From contig DASZBM010000001.1 in the NCBI GenBank assembly GCA_035944135.1, forward strand, positions 248,001 through 312,000: a DNA stretch of 64,000 bases, read 5' to 3'. Source of the stretch: Acidobacteriaceae bacterium (GTDB lineage: Bacteria > Acidobacteriota > Terriglobia > Terriglobales > Acidobacteriaceae). This document shows, one piece after another, positions 48,144 through 56,929 of the stretch. A model generated the notes under the pieces. That model saw only the letters and a program-made list of their open reading frames with translations, did not search any database and was not told the DNA's origin. A program made the translations under genes and the position numbers. Position 1 is the first letter of the stretch. Each line of letters opens with the position of its first letter.

Positions 48144-48251
48144 CCTTGGGCTTTAGCCCAAGGTCTCCATGCTGCAACCGAATCGCTCTCTGAAGGGGCA
48201 CGGCTTAAGCCGTGCCATAAAGTTCACAAAAGAAAATGGGCTTTAGCCCCT
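48144..48251. repeat. Palindromic repeats of family E, copies 3-5
   Basis: CCTTGGGCTTTAGCCCAAGG (48144-48163), GGCACGGCTTAAGCCGTGCC (48197-48216) and TGGGCTTTAGCCC (48237-48249). They lie between GH28 and the secreted-protein gene. The first two are perfect 20-base palindromes. Confidence 0.78.
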
Positions 48252-48288
48252 GAGGTTCGCCGTCGGCTCTCTCGCGGTCGCACGAAAG

Positions 48289-49071
48289 CTACTGGCCTCT
48301 GGTGGTCACCTTGTAATCCGCCGGGATCTGAAACAGAGCCGGATCAGGCTCATTGCGGTCCAGCTGCGTTACTTCCATCGTGAGCTTTCCCATCCGCGGA
48401 TCGTCCGTTATGCTCCGCATCCTGATCTTTAGGTCCGGCGACGTCCAGGTGTCTTCCACCACATGGATGTCGCGGTCATTGCCTTCGCGCCCTGCCGAAA
48501 TGATCAACGTGTGCCGCCTGCCCGTCGCATAAACACCCGCGATCCTCTCTCCTTGCAAATCCTCATAGCCGGACGGCAGCGCCGGATGCTCTTTGCGATA
48601 CTCCTCCGCCTTGGCCCGAAACTCCGCCGCTCGCGCCTCCTGCTCCGGAGTCGGCGGCTTCGGCTGCGGGTAATGCGTCACAATCGCCGTCTTTCCATTC
48701 AGGAACATTGTCGCGATCGTGCCGGACACCGGATCCATTACCGACACATTCTGCACCACAAACTGCCCGTCCTTGACGGTTCCGAACTCCGTGCGCGTGC
48801 GGCCCTCGGAATCCCGCATCCGATGCTGTTCCCGATGCGTTCTCATGGTCGTTCCATCCGAAAGCGTCCGAACCTGAGTCGTCTGCTCCACCAGCGAATA
48901 CGGCTGCCCCTTAGCCCCGAGAAGCGGGCCGCCACCAACGACGCCCCCAATCATCCCGATGGGCGGCGGCGGAGGTGCCTCGAGCGTCATGGTCAACGTG
49001 GACTGTGCCGCACCGGACACGCACACCAGCGCCATAACCACCACGGACACAATAATTTCGCGCCATCTCAT
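48289..49071 (-). CDS. Secreted protein, paralogue of 31462-32262
   Basis: 260 aa from the ATG at 49071, chosen for GGAGGA 7 bases upstream; the frame is open further but has no such site. Signal peptide WREIIVSVVVMALVCVSGAAQ. Shares three blocks with 31462-32262: YSLVEQTTQVRTLSDGTTMRTHREQH, DSEGRTRTEFG, and DDPRMGKLTMEVTQL, then FQIPADYKV. The middle has a polar insert (about residues 140-165). Function unknown. Confidence 0.78.
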   Translation of the reverse strand: MRWREIIVSVVVMALVCVSGAAQSTLTMTLEAPPPPPIGMIGGVVGGGPLLGAKGQPYSLVEQTTQVRTLSDGTTMRTHREQHRMRDSEGRTRTEFGTVKDGQFVVQNVSVMDPVSGTIATMFLNGKTAIVTHYPQPKPPTPEQEARAAEFRAKAEEYRKEHPALPSGYEDLQGERIAGVYATGRRHTLIISAGREGNDRDIHVVEDTWTSPDLKIRMRSITDDPRMGKLTMEVTQLDRNEPDPALFQIPADYKVTTRGQ

Positions 49072-49078
49072 CGAAGCT

Positions 49079-49084
49079 TCCTCC
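49079..49084 (-). promoter_or_regulatory. Shine-Dalgarno fixing the start of the secreted protein at 49071
   Basis: GGAGGA on the minus strand with a 7-base spacer to ATG 49071. Confidence 0.75.
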
Positions 49085-49234
49085 CGCGCGGCCAATTCTC
49101 CACGACGCCAACCGTCGCAGCAAGAGAATTCCTCTTCGCCGACTCCGTCCGACTCTGAGCAATTTGCCCGACTTGACAAAGTACCCACTCAGAAGACCCC
49201 ATGTACGAAATCCCCAGTGCACCCGCACCACCTC

Positions 49235-49299
49235 AAGGTCCAAGGCTAAATCTCTATTTCGAAGACTTTGCGCAAAAAGTACGGGAGGGGGTACCCTCC
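49235..49299. repeat. Dispersed repeat family F, copy 2
   Basis: AAGGTCCAAGGCTAAATCTC, GAAGACTTTGCGCAAAAAGT, GGGAGGGGGTACC. Matches 14145-14210. It reaches the stop codon of the CocE-like gene. Confidence 0.75.
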
Positions 49300-51260
49300 T
49301 ACGGAACCACCGGCAAGCTGACGTAGCTCGCCTCTCCCGGCTCGTGCCAGATCCGCTGCGTCGCCTTCTGGTAGTCACCCGGCTTCGCGTCAAAGATGTT
49401 CGGCACGAACTTCTGGGGATTCCGGTCGTACAGCGGGAACGCCGTCGACTGCACCTGGACCATCAGCCGATGTCCCGGGAGAATCGTCCGCTCCACCAGT
49501 GGCAGCGCGAACTTGTACTCCAGCGGCTCGTTCGCCTTGATCGCCTCCGGACGCTCGAAGCTGGTCCGGTATCGTCCACGGAAGATGTCAATCCCGATCG
49601 GCAGCTCATACCCGCTCATATTCGGCGCCGTCCCGAGCACACCCGGAAACACGCCTCCCGCATCGCCCGCCGCGACCTTCGTGTCCGGATACACATCGAT
49701 CAGCTTCACCACCCAGTCCGAGTCCGTCCCGCTCGTCGACGCCATCAGGTGCACAATCGGCTCACCCGACAGCTTCATCGGCTTCGTGAGCGGCTCGGAC
49801 TCATACGTCAGCACATCCGGCCGGCCATCCACGAACCGCTGGTCCGTCACCAGCCACGTCCGCCACCCCGTGCCATCCGAGTTCCCCACCGGCCGCGGCC
49901 GGTACGGCACCGGCTTCGCCGGATCCGAGACGTATTCGTCAAAGCGCGAGTCGCTCTTCTTCGGCTCCTCAAAAGACAAGCCGCCACCTGCCGACAAGTA
50001 CAACGGCTGAGCCTTCACCTCGCAGCCCTGCTCGCAGCTCACCGGAAACTTCTCGAGCCTGTCCCACTTATCGAGACCCGCGTCGTACATCAGGACTGGA
50101 GGCGTATCGGCTTTGGGAGATCCCGGCTTCAGATACTGGTTGAAGAACGGCACCAGCACATCGCGCCGCCAGTACTCCGAGGTATCCGATGCCCACTCGA
50201 ACGGCCCCAGTCCCCGCCCCTGCCGGTTGATCTGGCTATGGAACCACGGCCCCATCACCAGGTAGTTCATCGTGTTGGTCGTGTCCTTCGGCTCCCACGC
50301 GCGATATGCATGGTTGCCGCCGTACATATCTTCCTGGTCCCACTCCCCCTGCTCCCACATCGTCGGCACCGTCAGCGGCGTTTTCGCGATCAGCTTGTCC
50401 AGCGCCTGCGACTGCCAGAAACCGTCATACGCCGGATGCTCTTCGACCGTGTGCCAATACGGCAACTGATCGAGGCCCGCCGCCCGTGCGTAATCACCCG
50501 CCGATCCCGCCTCCAGGAAGTTCGAATAGTCGTCCCAATGCGGACGGTCGATGGGATGGCCCAGCCCTCGCTTCGTCGTCTGCTCGGTAAAGTAATCGAA
50601 ATTCGTCTGCCGCCACGCGCCATAGTGGAACCAGTCATCACCCATCCATCCGTCCACCATTGGGCTCTCAGGCGCCGCCACCTTCAGCGCAGGATGCGGA
50701 TGCAGCAGCGCCATCACGACCGTGAAGCCCTCATAGCTTGATCCGATCATGCCCACGCGGCCGTTTGATTCCGGCACGTTCTTCACCAGCCAGTCGATCG
50801 TGTCGTACGCGTCCGTCGTATCATCCGCGCCACTCGGGTTGTAATCGGAGTTCACCGGCGGCGGGGTCATCAGGTACACACCCTCCGACCCATACTTCCC
50901 ACGCACATCCTGGTATACGCGGATGTAGCCGTTCTTCACGAAATCTTCATCGCTTAGCGGAAGAAGGTCGATCATCTTCGTCGCGCCCTTGGTCCGCTCG
51001 GCGCGGGCCGCCGCGTTATATGGCGTCCGCGTCAGCACGATCGGCGCGTCATGCGCACCCTTCGGAATGACTATGACCGTGTAGAGCTTGACGCCGTCGT
51101 GCATCGGCACCATCTCGACGCGCTTGATGTAATCCGTCTGCTGCTCCGGAGCCGTGTACCCCGGATTCAAATCGTCCTTCGGCATCTGCTGCTGCGCGAA
51201 GATGGACGAGGTCATGGCCAGCACGGCGCTGGCCAGAGTACAGCGGCAGATTGTCTTCAT
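49299..51260 (-). CDS. CocE/NonD hydrolase, alpha-amino-acid-ester-hydrolase-like
   Basis: 653 aa from ATG 51260 (GAAGG 5 bases upstream) with a signal peptide. Alpha/beta-hydrolase with the nucleophile Ser in GSSYEG (about residue 175) and VYQDVRGKYGSEG before it. DGWMGDDWFHYGAWRQ and the His of GPWFHSQ follow. A C-terminal jelly-roll domain (about 440-650) ends with RTILPGHRLMVQVQ. This layout is that of alpha-amino acid ester hydrolases and cocaine esterase-like enzymes (X-Pro peptidase S15 clan). Substrate not known. Confidence 0.9.
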   Translation of the reverse strand: MKTICRCTLASAVLAMTSSIFAQQQMPKDDLNPGYTAPEQQTDYIKRVEMVPMHDGVKLYTVIVIPKGAHDAPIVLTRTPYNAAARAERTKGATKMIDLLPLSDEDFVKNGYIRVYQDVRGKYGSEGVYLMTPPPVNSDYNPSGADDTTDAYDTIDWLVKNVPESNGRVGMIGSSYEGFTVVMALLHPHPALKVAAPESPMVDGWMGDDWFHYGAWRQTNFDYFTEQTTKRGLGHPIDRPHWDDYSNFLEAGSAGDYARAAGLDQLPYWHTVEEHPAYDGFWQSQALDKLIAKTPLTVPTMWEQGEWDQEDMYGGNHAYRAWEPKDTTNTMNYLVMGPWFHSQINRQGRGLGPFEWASDTSEYWRRDVLVPFFNQYLKPGSPKADTPPVLMYDAGLDKWDRLEKFPVSCEQGCEVKAQPLYLSAGGGLSFEEPKKSDSRFDEYVSDPAKPVPYRPRPVGNSDGTGWRTWLVTDQRFVDGRPDVLTYESEPLTKPMKLSGEPIVHLMASTSGTDSDWVVKLIDVYPDTKVAAGDAGGVFPGVLGTAPNMSGYELPIGIDIFRGRYRTSFERPEAIKANEPLEYKFALPLVERTILPGHRLMVQVQSTAFPLYDRNPQKFVPNIFDAKPGDYQKATQRIWHEPGEASYVSLPVVP

Positions 51261-51443
51261 CGTGACCTTCAATGTCTTGTCGAATCAGCGGCTCAGCCGC
51301 TTTTGCCCAGACTATCATCCGCGCCGCAAAGGGCCGACGAGCCGCTCCTGAACCGGCTGCAATTCTCAAGCACCAGCGAGATTGCATATACTTATCGTGT
51401 TCGGGCCTCATCCACGATTCCGTGGAGCGGCACTGGAGAGAAT

Positions 51444-52361
51444 ATGAGTCTGACTGCACCTCAGGACGAGGTACGTCCTGCCGCTGCGGCGAAGGTCACG
51501 CCGCAAAGTCTGCTGGCGCAGAAACAAGGCGCCGCTGCTATCACTGCACTCACAGCTTACGATTACCCAACTGCCCGCCTCGCAGATGAAGCAGGCATCG
51601 ACGTCGTGCTCGTCGGCGACTCGCTGGGCATGGCCGTGCTTGGCTACGAACACACCCTGAGCGTGACCCTCGAGGACATGTTGCACCACGCGCGTGCGGT
51701 GCGGCGGGGAACGCAGCGAGCCTTGCTGGTCGTCGATATGCCGTACGGCAGCTATCACGTCTCGCCCGAAGAGACGATGCGCAATGCGCTGCGGCTGGTG
51801 AAGGAAGGCGGAGCTGAAGCTGTCAAAGTTGAGGGCGGCGCGGCGCGCGTCGATGTCGTCCGTGCCCTCACGATGGCAGAGATACCAGTGGTTGCGCACA
51901 TTGGGCTGACGCCGCAATCGCTTCATCGCATGGGCGGCTATCGTGTGCAGGGCAGAGACGAAGAGACTGCAGCACAACTGCGCGACGACGCGCTCGCCCT
52001 GGAAGAGGCTGGAGCCATCGCGCTGGTGCTCGAAGGCATTCCGAGGGAACTGGCGCTGGATATCACCTCGCTCCTGAGCATTCCGACGATCGGTATCGGC
52101 GCGGGGCCAGATTGCGACGGACAGATTCTCGTGTTTCACGACGTCTTTTCGCTGTCGTTTCGCAAGCCCCCAAAGTTCGTGCGAACGTTTGGCGACGCGG
52201 CATCGCTCATCCGCAATGGTTTGAGCGCATTTCGTGAAGCGGTAGAAGCGCGAGAGTTTCCGAATAACCAGGAGAGCTACCATTTTTCTCAGCGCCTTTC
52301 GCTCACGCGACAGGACGCCGACACCGTTGACAGCGTGGAGCACACCGCGTGCGTATCCTAA
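51444..52361 (+). CDS. panB: Ketopantoate hydroxymethyltransferase
   Basis: First step of pantothenate synthesis. 305 aa from ATG 51444 (GGAGAG upstream; the frame continues upstream over the divergent gene). Family blocks: ITALTAYDYPTARLADEAGID, VVLVGDSLGMAVLGYEHTL, VVDMPYGSYHVSPEETMRNA, VKVEGGA, VVAHIGLTPQSLHRMGGYRVQGR, and IPTIGIGAGPDCDGQILVFHD. It overlaps panC by 13 bases. Confidence 0.96.
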   Translation: MSLTAPQDEVRPAAAAKVTPQSLLAQKQGAAAITALTAYDYPTARLADEAGIDVVLVGDSLGMAVLGYEHTLSVTLEDMLHHARAVRRGTQRALLVVDMPYGSYHVSPEETMRNALRLVKEGGAEAVKVEGGAARVDVVRALTMAEIPVVAHIGLTPQSLHRMGGYRVQGRDEETAAQLRDDALALEEAGAIALVLEGIPRELALDITSLLSIPTIGIGAGPDCDGQILVFHDVFSLSFRKPPKFVRTFGDAASLIRNGLSAFREAVEAREFPNNQESYHFSQRLSLTRQDADTVDSVEHTACVS

Positions 52362-53215
52362 CCACTGTCAGCGCGATGCGTGACGCGATGAAAACGGCAC
52401 AACGCGGCTCTCCGGGAAAGATCGTTGGGCTGGTACCAACGATGGGAGCTCTGCACGAAGGGCACTTGTCGCTGGTGCGCGAGGCGCGCGCAAGTTGCGA
52501 TTGCGTGGTCGCCACCATCTTTGTGAACCCGCTGCAGTTTGGCCCGCGCGAAGACTTTGGAAAGTATCCGCGGACTTTGGAGCAGGACTGCGAAATGCTT
52601 TCGGCGGAAGGCGTCGACGTGGTCTTTGCACCGTCAGTGGAAGAGATGTATCCCGCGGGTGCAGCGACGGTCGTGGATGTGCCGGAGATCGGCAGCAGGC
52701 TTGATGGTGCGTCGCGGCCCGGACATTTTCGCGGTGTTGCCACTGTCGTGACGAAGCTGTTTCACATTGTGCAGCCGCACCGTGCATTTTTCGGGCAGAA
52801 AGACGCCGCGCAAGTTGCCGTGCTTCGGCCCATGGTGCGTGATTTGAACTTCGATCTCGAGCTAATCACCTGCCCGATCATTCGGGAAGCAGATGGACTT
52901 GCGATGAGCTCGCGGAACCGATATCTCAGCACAAGCGAGCGCTCGCAGGCACTTGCGCTCTACGAGGCGCTCACCGAAGTGGAGAACAGGTACGGGCGCG
53001 GAGACCGGAATGTGACGGGGCTGCGCAACGTGCTGCGGGCGAGGCTGGAGAGTGCTGCGGGAGTGCGCGTCGATTATGCGGAGATCGTCGACCAGCATAC
53101 GCTGGAGCCGATCAGCGATTTCAGCGCTGGCGCTCTGGTCGCCGTGGCGGCCTGGGTGGGAAAGACACGGCTGATCGACAACATCCTGCTGCCCAGCGAG
53201 GAGACTGCGCGATGA
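52349..53215 (+). CDS. panC: Pantothenate synthetase
   Basis: Joins pantoate and beta-alanine using ATP. 288 aa, GTG start inside the panB end. HIGH-like motif VPTMGALHEGHLSLVREAR (residues about 29-47), FVNPLQFGPREDFGKYPRTL, FGQKDAAQVAVLRPMVRDL, and MSSRNRYLS. Overlaps coaBC by ATGA. Middle gene of a pantothenate-to-CoA operon. Confidence 0.97.
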   Translation: MRILTTVSAMRDAMKTAQRGSPGKIVGLVPTMGALHEGHLSLVREARASCDCVVATIFVNPLQFGPREDFGKYPRTLEQDCEMLSAEGVDVVFAPSVEEMYPAGAATVVDVPEIGSRLDGASRPGHFRGVATVVTKLFHIVQPHRAFFGQKDAAQVAVLRPMVRDLNFDLELITCPIIREADGLAMSSRNRYLSTSERSQALALYEALTEVENRYGRGDRNVTGLRNVLRARLESAAGVRVDYAEIVDQHTLEPISDFSAGALVAVAAWVGKTRLIDNILLPSEETAR

Positions 53216-54480
53216 AGATTCTCCTCGGTGTGTGCGGCGGGATTGCGGCATATAAATCCGCCGAGCTGGTACGCGAGCTTCAGCGCGGCGGTGCTGAGGT
53301 GCAGGTTGTGATGACGGCGAATGCCGAACGATTTATCACTCCGCTGACGCTTGCCGGCTTGAGCGGAAGCCAGGTGCTCACATCGCTGTGGGAGCCGTCT
53401 GCGAGTGAGACGACAACCAATGAGCCGCAACGGTTTGAGATGGAACACATTCGTCTGGCTCAGGAAGCGGACGCTATTCTCATCGCGCCGGCGACCGCGA
53501 CCCTCCTGGCGAAACTTGCGCATGGGATTGCGGACGATTTGCTGACAACGATCTGCCTGGCGTCGCAGTCTCCTCTGCTGATTGCTCCCGCGATGAACGT
53601 GAACATGTGGCAACATCCGGCTACGAAGGGCAACATTGCGACACTGCGCGCACGCGGCGCCGTTGTGATCGAGCCCGCGCATGGAGCGCTGGCCTGTGGC
53701 ATGGTGGGCGAAGGCAGGCTCGCTTCCGTCGAGCAAATTGTCGAATCCGTTTTGCGCGTCACGCGGCGTGCACGCGACCTCACGGGTGAGACGGTGCTGA
53801 TTACTGCCGGCGGTACCCGCGAACCGATCGATCCTGTGCGATTCCTTGGCAATCGGTCGAGCGGCAAGATGGGGGTTGCGATTGCGGAAGCCGCAGTTGC
53901 GCGGGGCGCGGAGGTCATCTTGATTTCCGCAGCAAGGCCACTCGCCGAACTGCCCTGCCGGCAAATTGATGTAACGACGGCAGAGGAGATGCTGAACGCG
54001 GTGTTGGAAGAGCTGCCGCGCGCGTCGATGGTATTCATGGCCGCGGCCGTGGCCGACTATCGTGTCGCTGAACCGGCCATCTACAAGCGGAAGAAGGCCG
54101 CGACGCTCACGCTGGAGCTCGTGCAGAATGAGGACATTCTGATGCACGTTGTGCGTGAACGCAGACACGGAACTCTGGTCGTCGGGTTCGCTGCGGAAAC
54201 ACATAATCTGCTGGAGGAAGCGCGCCGCAAACTGCGAAGCAAGGGCGCCGATGCGATCGTGGCAAATGATGTGTCGCGGACGGATGCCGGCTTTGAAGGC
54301 GATGACAACGAGGGCTTCCTGCTCACGCGGGAACGCCAAATCCCGCTTCCGCTTTCAACGAAGCGCGCGATGGCCGATCTTCTTTTTGACGAACTTATTC
54401 CGTTTGCTGAGCGGCTCCGTTGTGAGTCAGACGCGGTTGTCGCGATGGAAGTCAACGGAGCGATTTACTCGAACGGATAG
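53212..54480 (+). CDS. coaBC: Bifunctional phosphopantothenoylcysteine synthetase/decarboxylase
   Basis: 422 aa. CoaC domain (1-190): flavoprotein ILLGVCGGIAAYKSAELVRELQ, then catalytic region APAMNVNMWQHPAT. CoaB domain (about 195-420): VLITAGGTREPIDPVRFLGNRSSGKMG, AAVADYRV, IYKRKKA, VVGFAAET. Converts 4'-phosphopantothenate and cysteine to 4'-phosphopantetheine. Last of panB-panC-coaBC, all overlapping. Confidence 0.96.
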   Translation: MKILLGVCGGIAAYKSAELVRELQRGGAEVQVVMTANAERFITPLTLAGLSGSQVLTSLWEPSASETTTNEPQRFEMEHIRLAQEADAILIAPATATLLAKLAHGIADDLLTTICLASQSPLLIAPAMNVNMWQHPATKGNIATLRARGAVVIEPAHGALACGMVGEGRLASVEQIVESVLRVTRRARDLTGETVLITAGGTREPIDPVRFLGNRSSGKMGVAIAEAAVARGAEVILISAARPLAELPCRQIDVTTAEEMLNAVLEELPRASMVFMAAAVADYRVAEPAIYKRKKAATLTLELVQNEDILMHVVRERRHGTLVVGFAAETHNLLEEARRKLRSKGADAIVANDVSRTDAGFEGDDNEGFLLTRERQIPLPLSTKRAMADLLFDELIPFAERLRCESDAVVAMEVNGAIYSNG

Positions 54481-54486
54481 CTGCAG

Positions 54487-55347
54487 TCAGCCCGCGCTGA
54501 GCGCTCGCAGGGCCATCACATTGCGCATCTCGTCCCCGGGCTCATCGACAGGCGTTTCTGCGATGAATGCCGCGTGCTCGAAGCGCTTGTCACAAAGCAG
54601 GCGCCGGAACGCGGCCGACCCGATTGTGCCCTCACCGATATGTTCGTGGCGATCGAGCTTCGACCCCGCCGGCGCCTTCGCGTCATTGCAGTGCCATACG
54701 CGCACGGCGTCGGTGCCAACGGTCTGTTCGATCAACTTCGTGGTCTCAGCCCAGCCTTCGGTGGTCAGGATGTCGTATCCCTTCACATGCAGATGGCACG
54801 TGTCGAGACACACCGCGACGGGGGCGCATGCGCGCAGGCGCTCGACTAATTCCGCCACCTGCTCCAGCGTTCCGCCGAGCGAAAACTCCGCACCCGCGGT
54901 GTTCTCAATCAGTACCTTGAAGTTGTGGTCATGCCAGGGCAAACCGTCAGTGGCGCGCTCGATGCCCTGCACCGCCAGACGCAAACCTTCTTCGCGCGTG
55001 AGCCCGTTCCACGAACCTGGGTGAAGGACGAGGTACTCCGCGCCCCATGCCAATGCGCGCTCCACTTCGCCGCGAAATGCGTTCACCGAGTTCGCGCGCA
55101 CGCTCTCCACCTGGCTGCACAAGTTGATCAGGTAGCTCGCATGAAAGACCATGGGGTTCACGTCGTGTTTCGCACGAGCCTCGCGCATCTTCTTCGCGTC
55201 TTCCGGTTTTACGGGTGAGGTCCGCCATGTTCGCGGGCTGGAGCTGAAGATCTGAAATGTATTTGCGCCCGCATCCACCGCACGCTGCACGGCAGTCCAG
55301 CATCCGCCCGCCGTGCCCACATGCACACCAATCCTCTTCTTCGCCAT
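54487..55347 (-). CDS. nfo: Deoxyribonuclease IV (AP endonuclease)
   Basis: Cuts DNA at abasic sites in base excision repair, three-zinc TIM-barrel. 286 aa. Starts KKRIGVHVGTAGGCWTAVQRAVDAGANTFQIFSSSPRTW. Zinc ligands appear in VFHASYLINLCS, LHPGSWNGL, LIENTAGAE, CLDTCHLHVKGYD, VWHCNDAKAPAGSKLDRHEHIGEGTIG and FIAETPVD. Convergent with coaBC (6 bases apart). Confidence 0.95.
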   Translation of the reverse strand: MAKKRIGVHVGTAGGCWTAVQRAVDAGANTFQIFSSSPRTWRTSPVKPEDAKKMREARAKHDVNPMVFHASYLINLCSQVESVRANSVNAFRGEVERALAWGAEYLVLHPGSWNGLTREEGLRLAVQGIERATDGLPWHDHNFKVLIENTAGAEFSLGGTLEQVAELVERLRACAPVAVCLDTCHLHVKGYDILTTEGWAETTKLIEQTVGTDAVRVWHCNDAKAPAGSKLDRHEHIGEGTIGSAAFRRLLCDKRFEHAAFIAETPVDEPGDEMRNVMALRALSAG

Positions 55348-55439
55348 CTCCTCAGCCTATCGCAAACGAAACAGCGACATTGCTGATGGCTGCACTGTCT
55401 CGTTGCGGATGGCAGAGACTGCGACCTTATTATTGAGTT

Positions 55440-56864
55440 GTGGCCCTTCCCCGCTGCCGGACTGCATCACTGAACCGCTCTCTCGCGCAATCGCGGGTTC
55501 CTCTATTCTCTTTGCTCGTAGTCGCTCCGGCTCTGCTGGTGATGGCCATTTTGTTCCTCGAGCGAACCGCGCTTCCAATCATCGATGATTACCATGCGGT
55601 ATTGGCGTTCGTCTCCGAGCTGCATAGCCGGCGAGGGCTCGCGCGAGTCTTAGCGGTGATCTCGTTTCAACACAACGACTATAAGTTGATCTTCGAGCAC
55701 GCCATTATCGCACTGCAGTATGGCTTGAGCGGGCACGTAAATCTGGGTGTTCTGGCCGCGCTCGGGAATCTCTTCCTACTACCGATCGGGTTGTTCTACT
55801 TCCCACAATTCCTTCCCGAGCTTTCGCTGGAGCGTCGGTTACTGCTTTTCCTGCCGATCTCGCTTCTTCTCTATCAGCTCACTTATGCAGAATTATTAGA
55901 TTGGACGATGTCCGTCCTCCAAAACGTCGCGGTGGTGCCATTCTCTCTTGCGTGCTTGTACTTTCTGACTCGCAATAGGTCCCGGAGTAGCTTCGCATGG
56001 GCGTGCGTCTTTGGGCTGCTGGCCTGTCTTACCTCGGTCAACGGATTTCTGGTTGCGCTGGTCGGTGGTGTCATCTTGATCACACGACGGTGGCTTCCCG
56101 CTTTGTTGATGTGGGGACTTACCTTCGCAGTGGGCGCCGTTGGTTACTTGTACCACTACACCACGCTCCCACACGCGCGGCCGTCGCTTCTCTCCGCACT
56201 GCTCTTTATCCCGACATTTGTCGGCTCGGCCTTCGAGACGATGCACAGAAGGCCGATTCCCTTCGCTGCCTTCTTCATTGGGGTCTTTCTTCTGGCCGTC
56301 GCTATCCACGCGGTGCGCAATAGTTACTACAAGCGGCGCCCGTTTGTGATGGCCGTTGTGACATGGGTCGTACTGACCGCAGTCATGGTGGCGTTCGGAC
56401 GTGCAGCGATGGGAGTAAACCAAAGCCTCTCTTCCCGCTACAAAATCTACTGCGCGCTCATGCTCGCCTTTGCGTATCAGTATGGAGCGGAGTCGTGCCT
56501 CGAGCGACAGCTTCTTAGCGAGCCGGCACGACGGAGGCTATTCGCCATAATCCTGGTGGTATGCACCTGCTTCGCTCTTGCGGCAGACGCGGAGGGCTTT
56601 ATCTTCCTGAAGAAGCGGCGCATGCTCGAGTATCAAGGAGTGGCCTGGTACTTGCAGTCGCCGATGAGGCACTCGCCTGATTTCCCGTCCCCTGATCCTC
56701 CCAGCTCCGCCTTCGACAGAACTTCGGAGGGCGTATTTGCCCGCACACAATTGACTTCGTCGCTCGCGGACGGTGACTACCATCTGCCGTCCAAGGAAGT
56801 CGCCAAAGCCTGTGCGATCTTCAGCTGCCATTCGGCCGCTCCCGGCGAGAACAACCGCCACTAA
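55440..56864 (+). CDS. Hypothetical polytopic membrane protein (glucosyltransferase-like topology)
   Basis: 474 aa, GTG start. About ten hydrophobic helices spread over residues 20-390, with a 55-residue polar C-terminal tail. An acidic pair right after the first helix (PIIDDYHAVLAF) resembles the aspartates of GT-C membrane glycosyltransferases, but the similarity is weak. Codon use is less C-biased and the region less GC-rich than most neighbours, which may point to a foreign origin. Confidence 0.65.
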   Translation: MALPRCRTASLNRSLAQSRVPLFSLLVVAPALLVMAILFLERTALPIIDDYHAVLAFVSELHSRRGLARVLAVISFQHNDYKLIFEHAIIALQYGLSGHVNLGVLAALGNLFLLPIGLFYFPQFLPELSLERRLLLFLPISLLLYQLTYAELLDWTMSVLQNVAVVPFSLACLYFLTRNRSRSSFAWACVFGLLACLTSVNGFLVALVGGVILITRRWLPALLMWGLTFAVGAVGYLYHYTTLPHARPSLLSALLFIPTFVGSAFETMHRRPIPFAAFFIGVFLLAVAIHAVRNSYYKRRPFVMAVVTWVVLTAVMVAFGRAAMGVNQSLSSRYKIYCALMLAFAYQYGAESCLERQLLSEPARRRLFAIILVVCTCFALAADAEGFIFLKKRRMLEYQGVAWYLQSPMRHSPDFPSPDPPSSAFDRTSEGVFARTQLTSSLADGDYHLPSKEVAKACAIFSCHSAAPGENNRH

Positions 56865-56877
56865 CCTCCGCCACAAA

Positions 56878-56917
56878 CAGAACGGCCGCCCCAGGACCGG
56901 GCGGCCGTTCTGTTTTC
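56878..56917. terminator. Bidirectional terminator between two convergent genes
   Basis: Stem CAGAACGGCCGCC / GGCGGCCGTTCTG followed by TTTT on the plus strand; 14 bases after the stop at 56864. Confidence 0.88.
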
Positions 56918-56929
56918 CTCGGATTCTTT

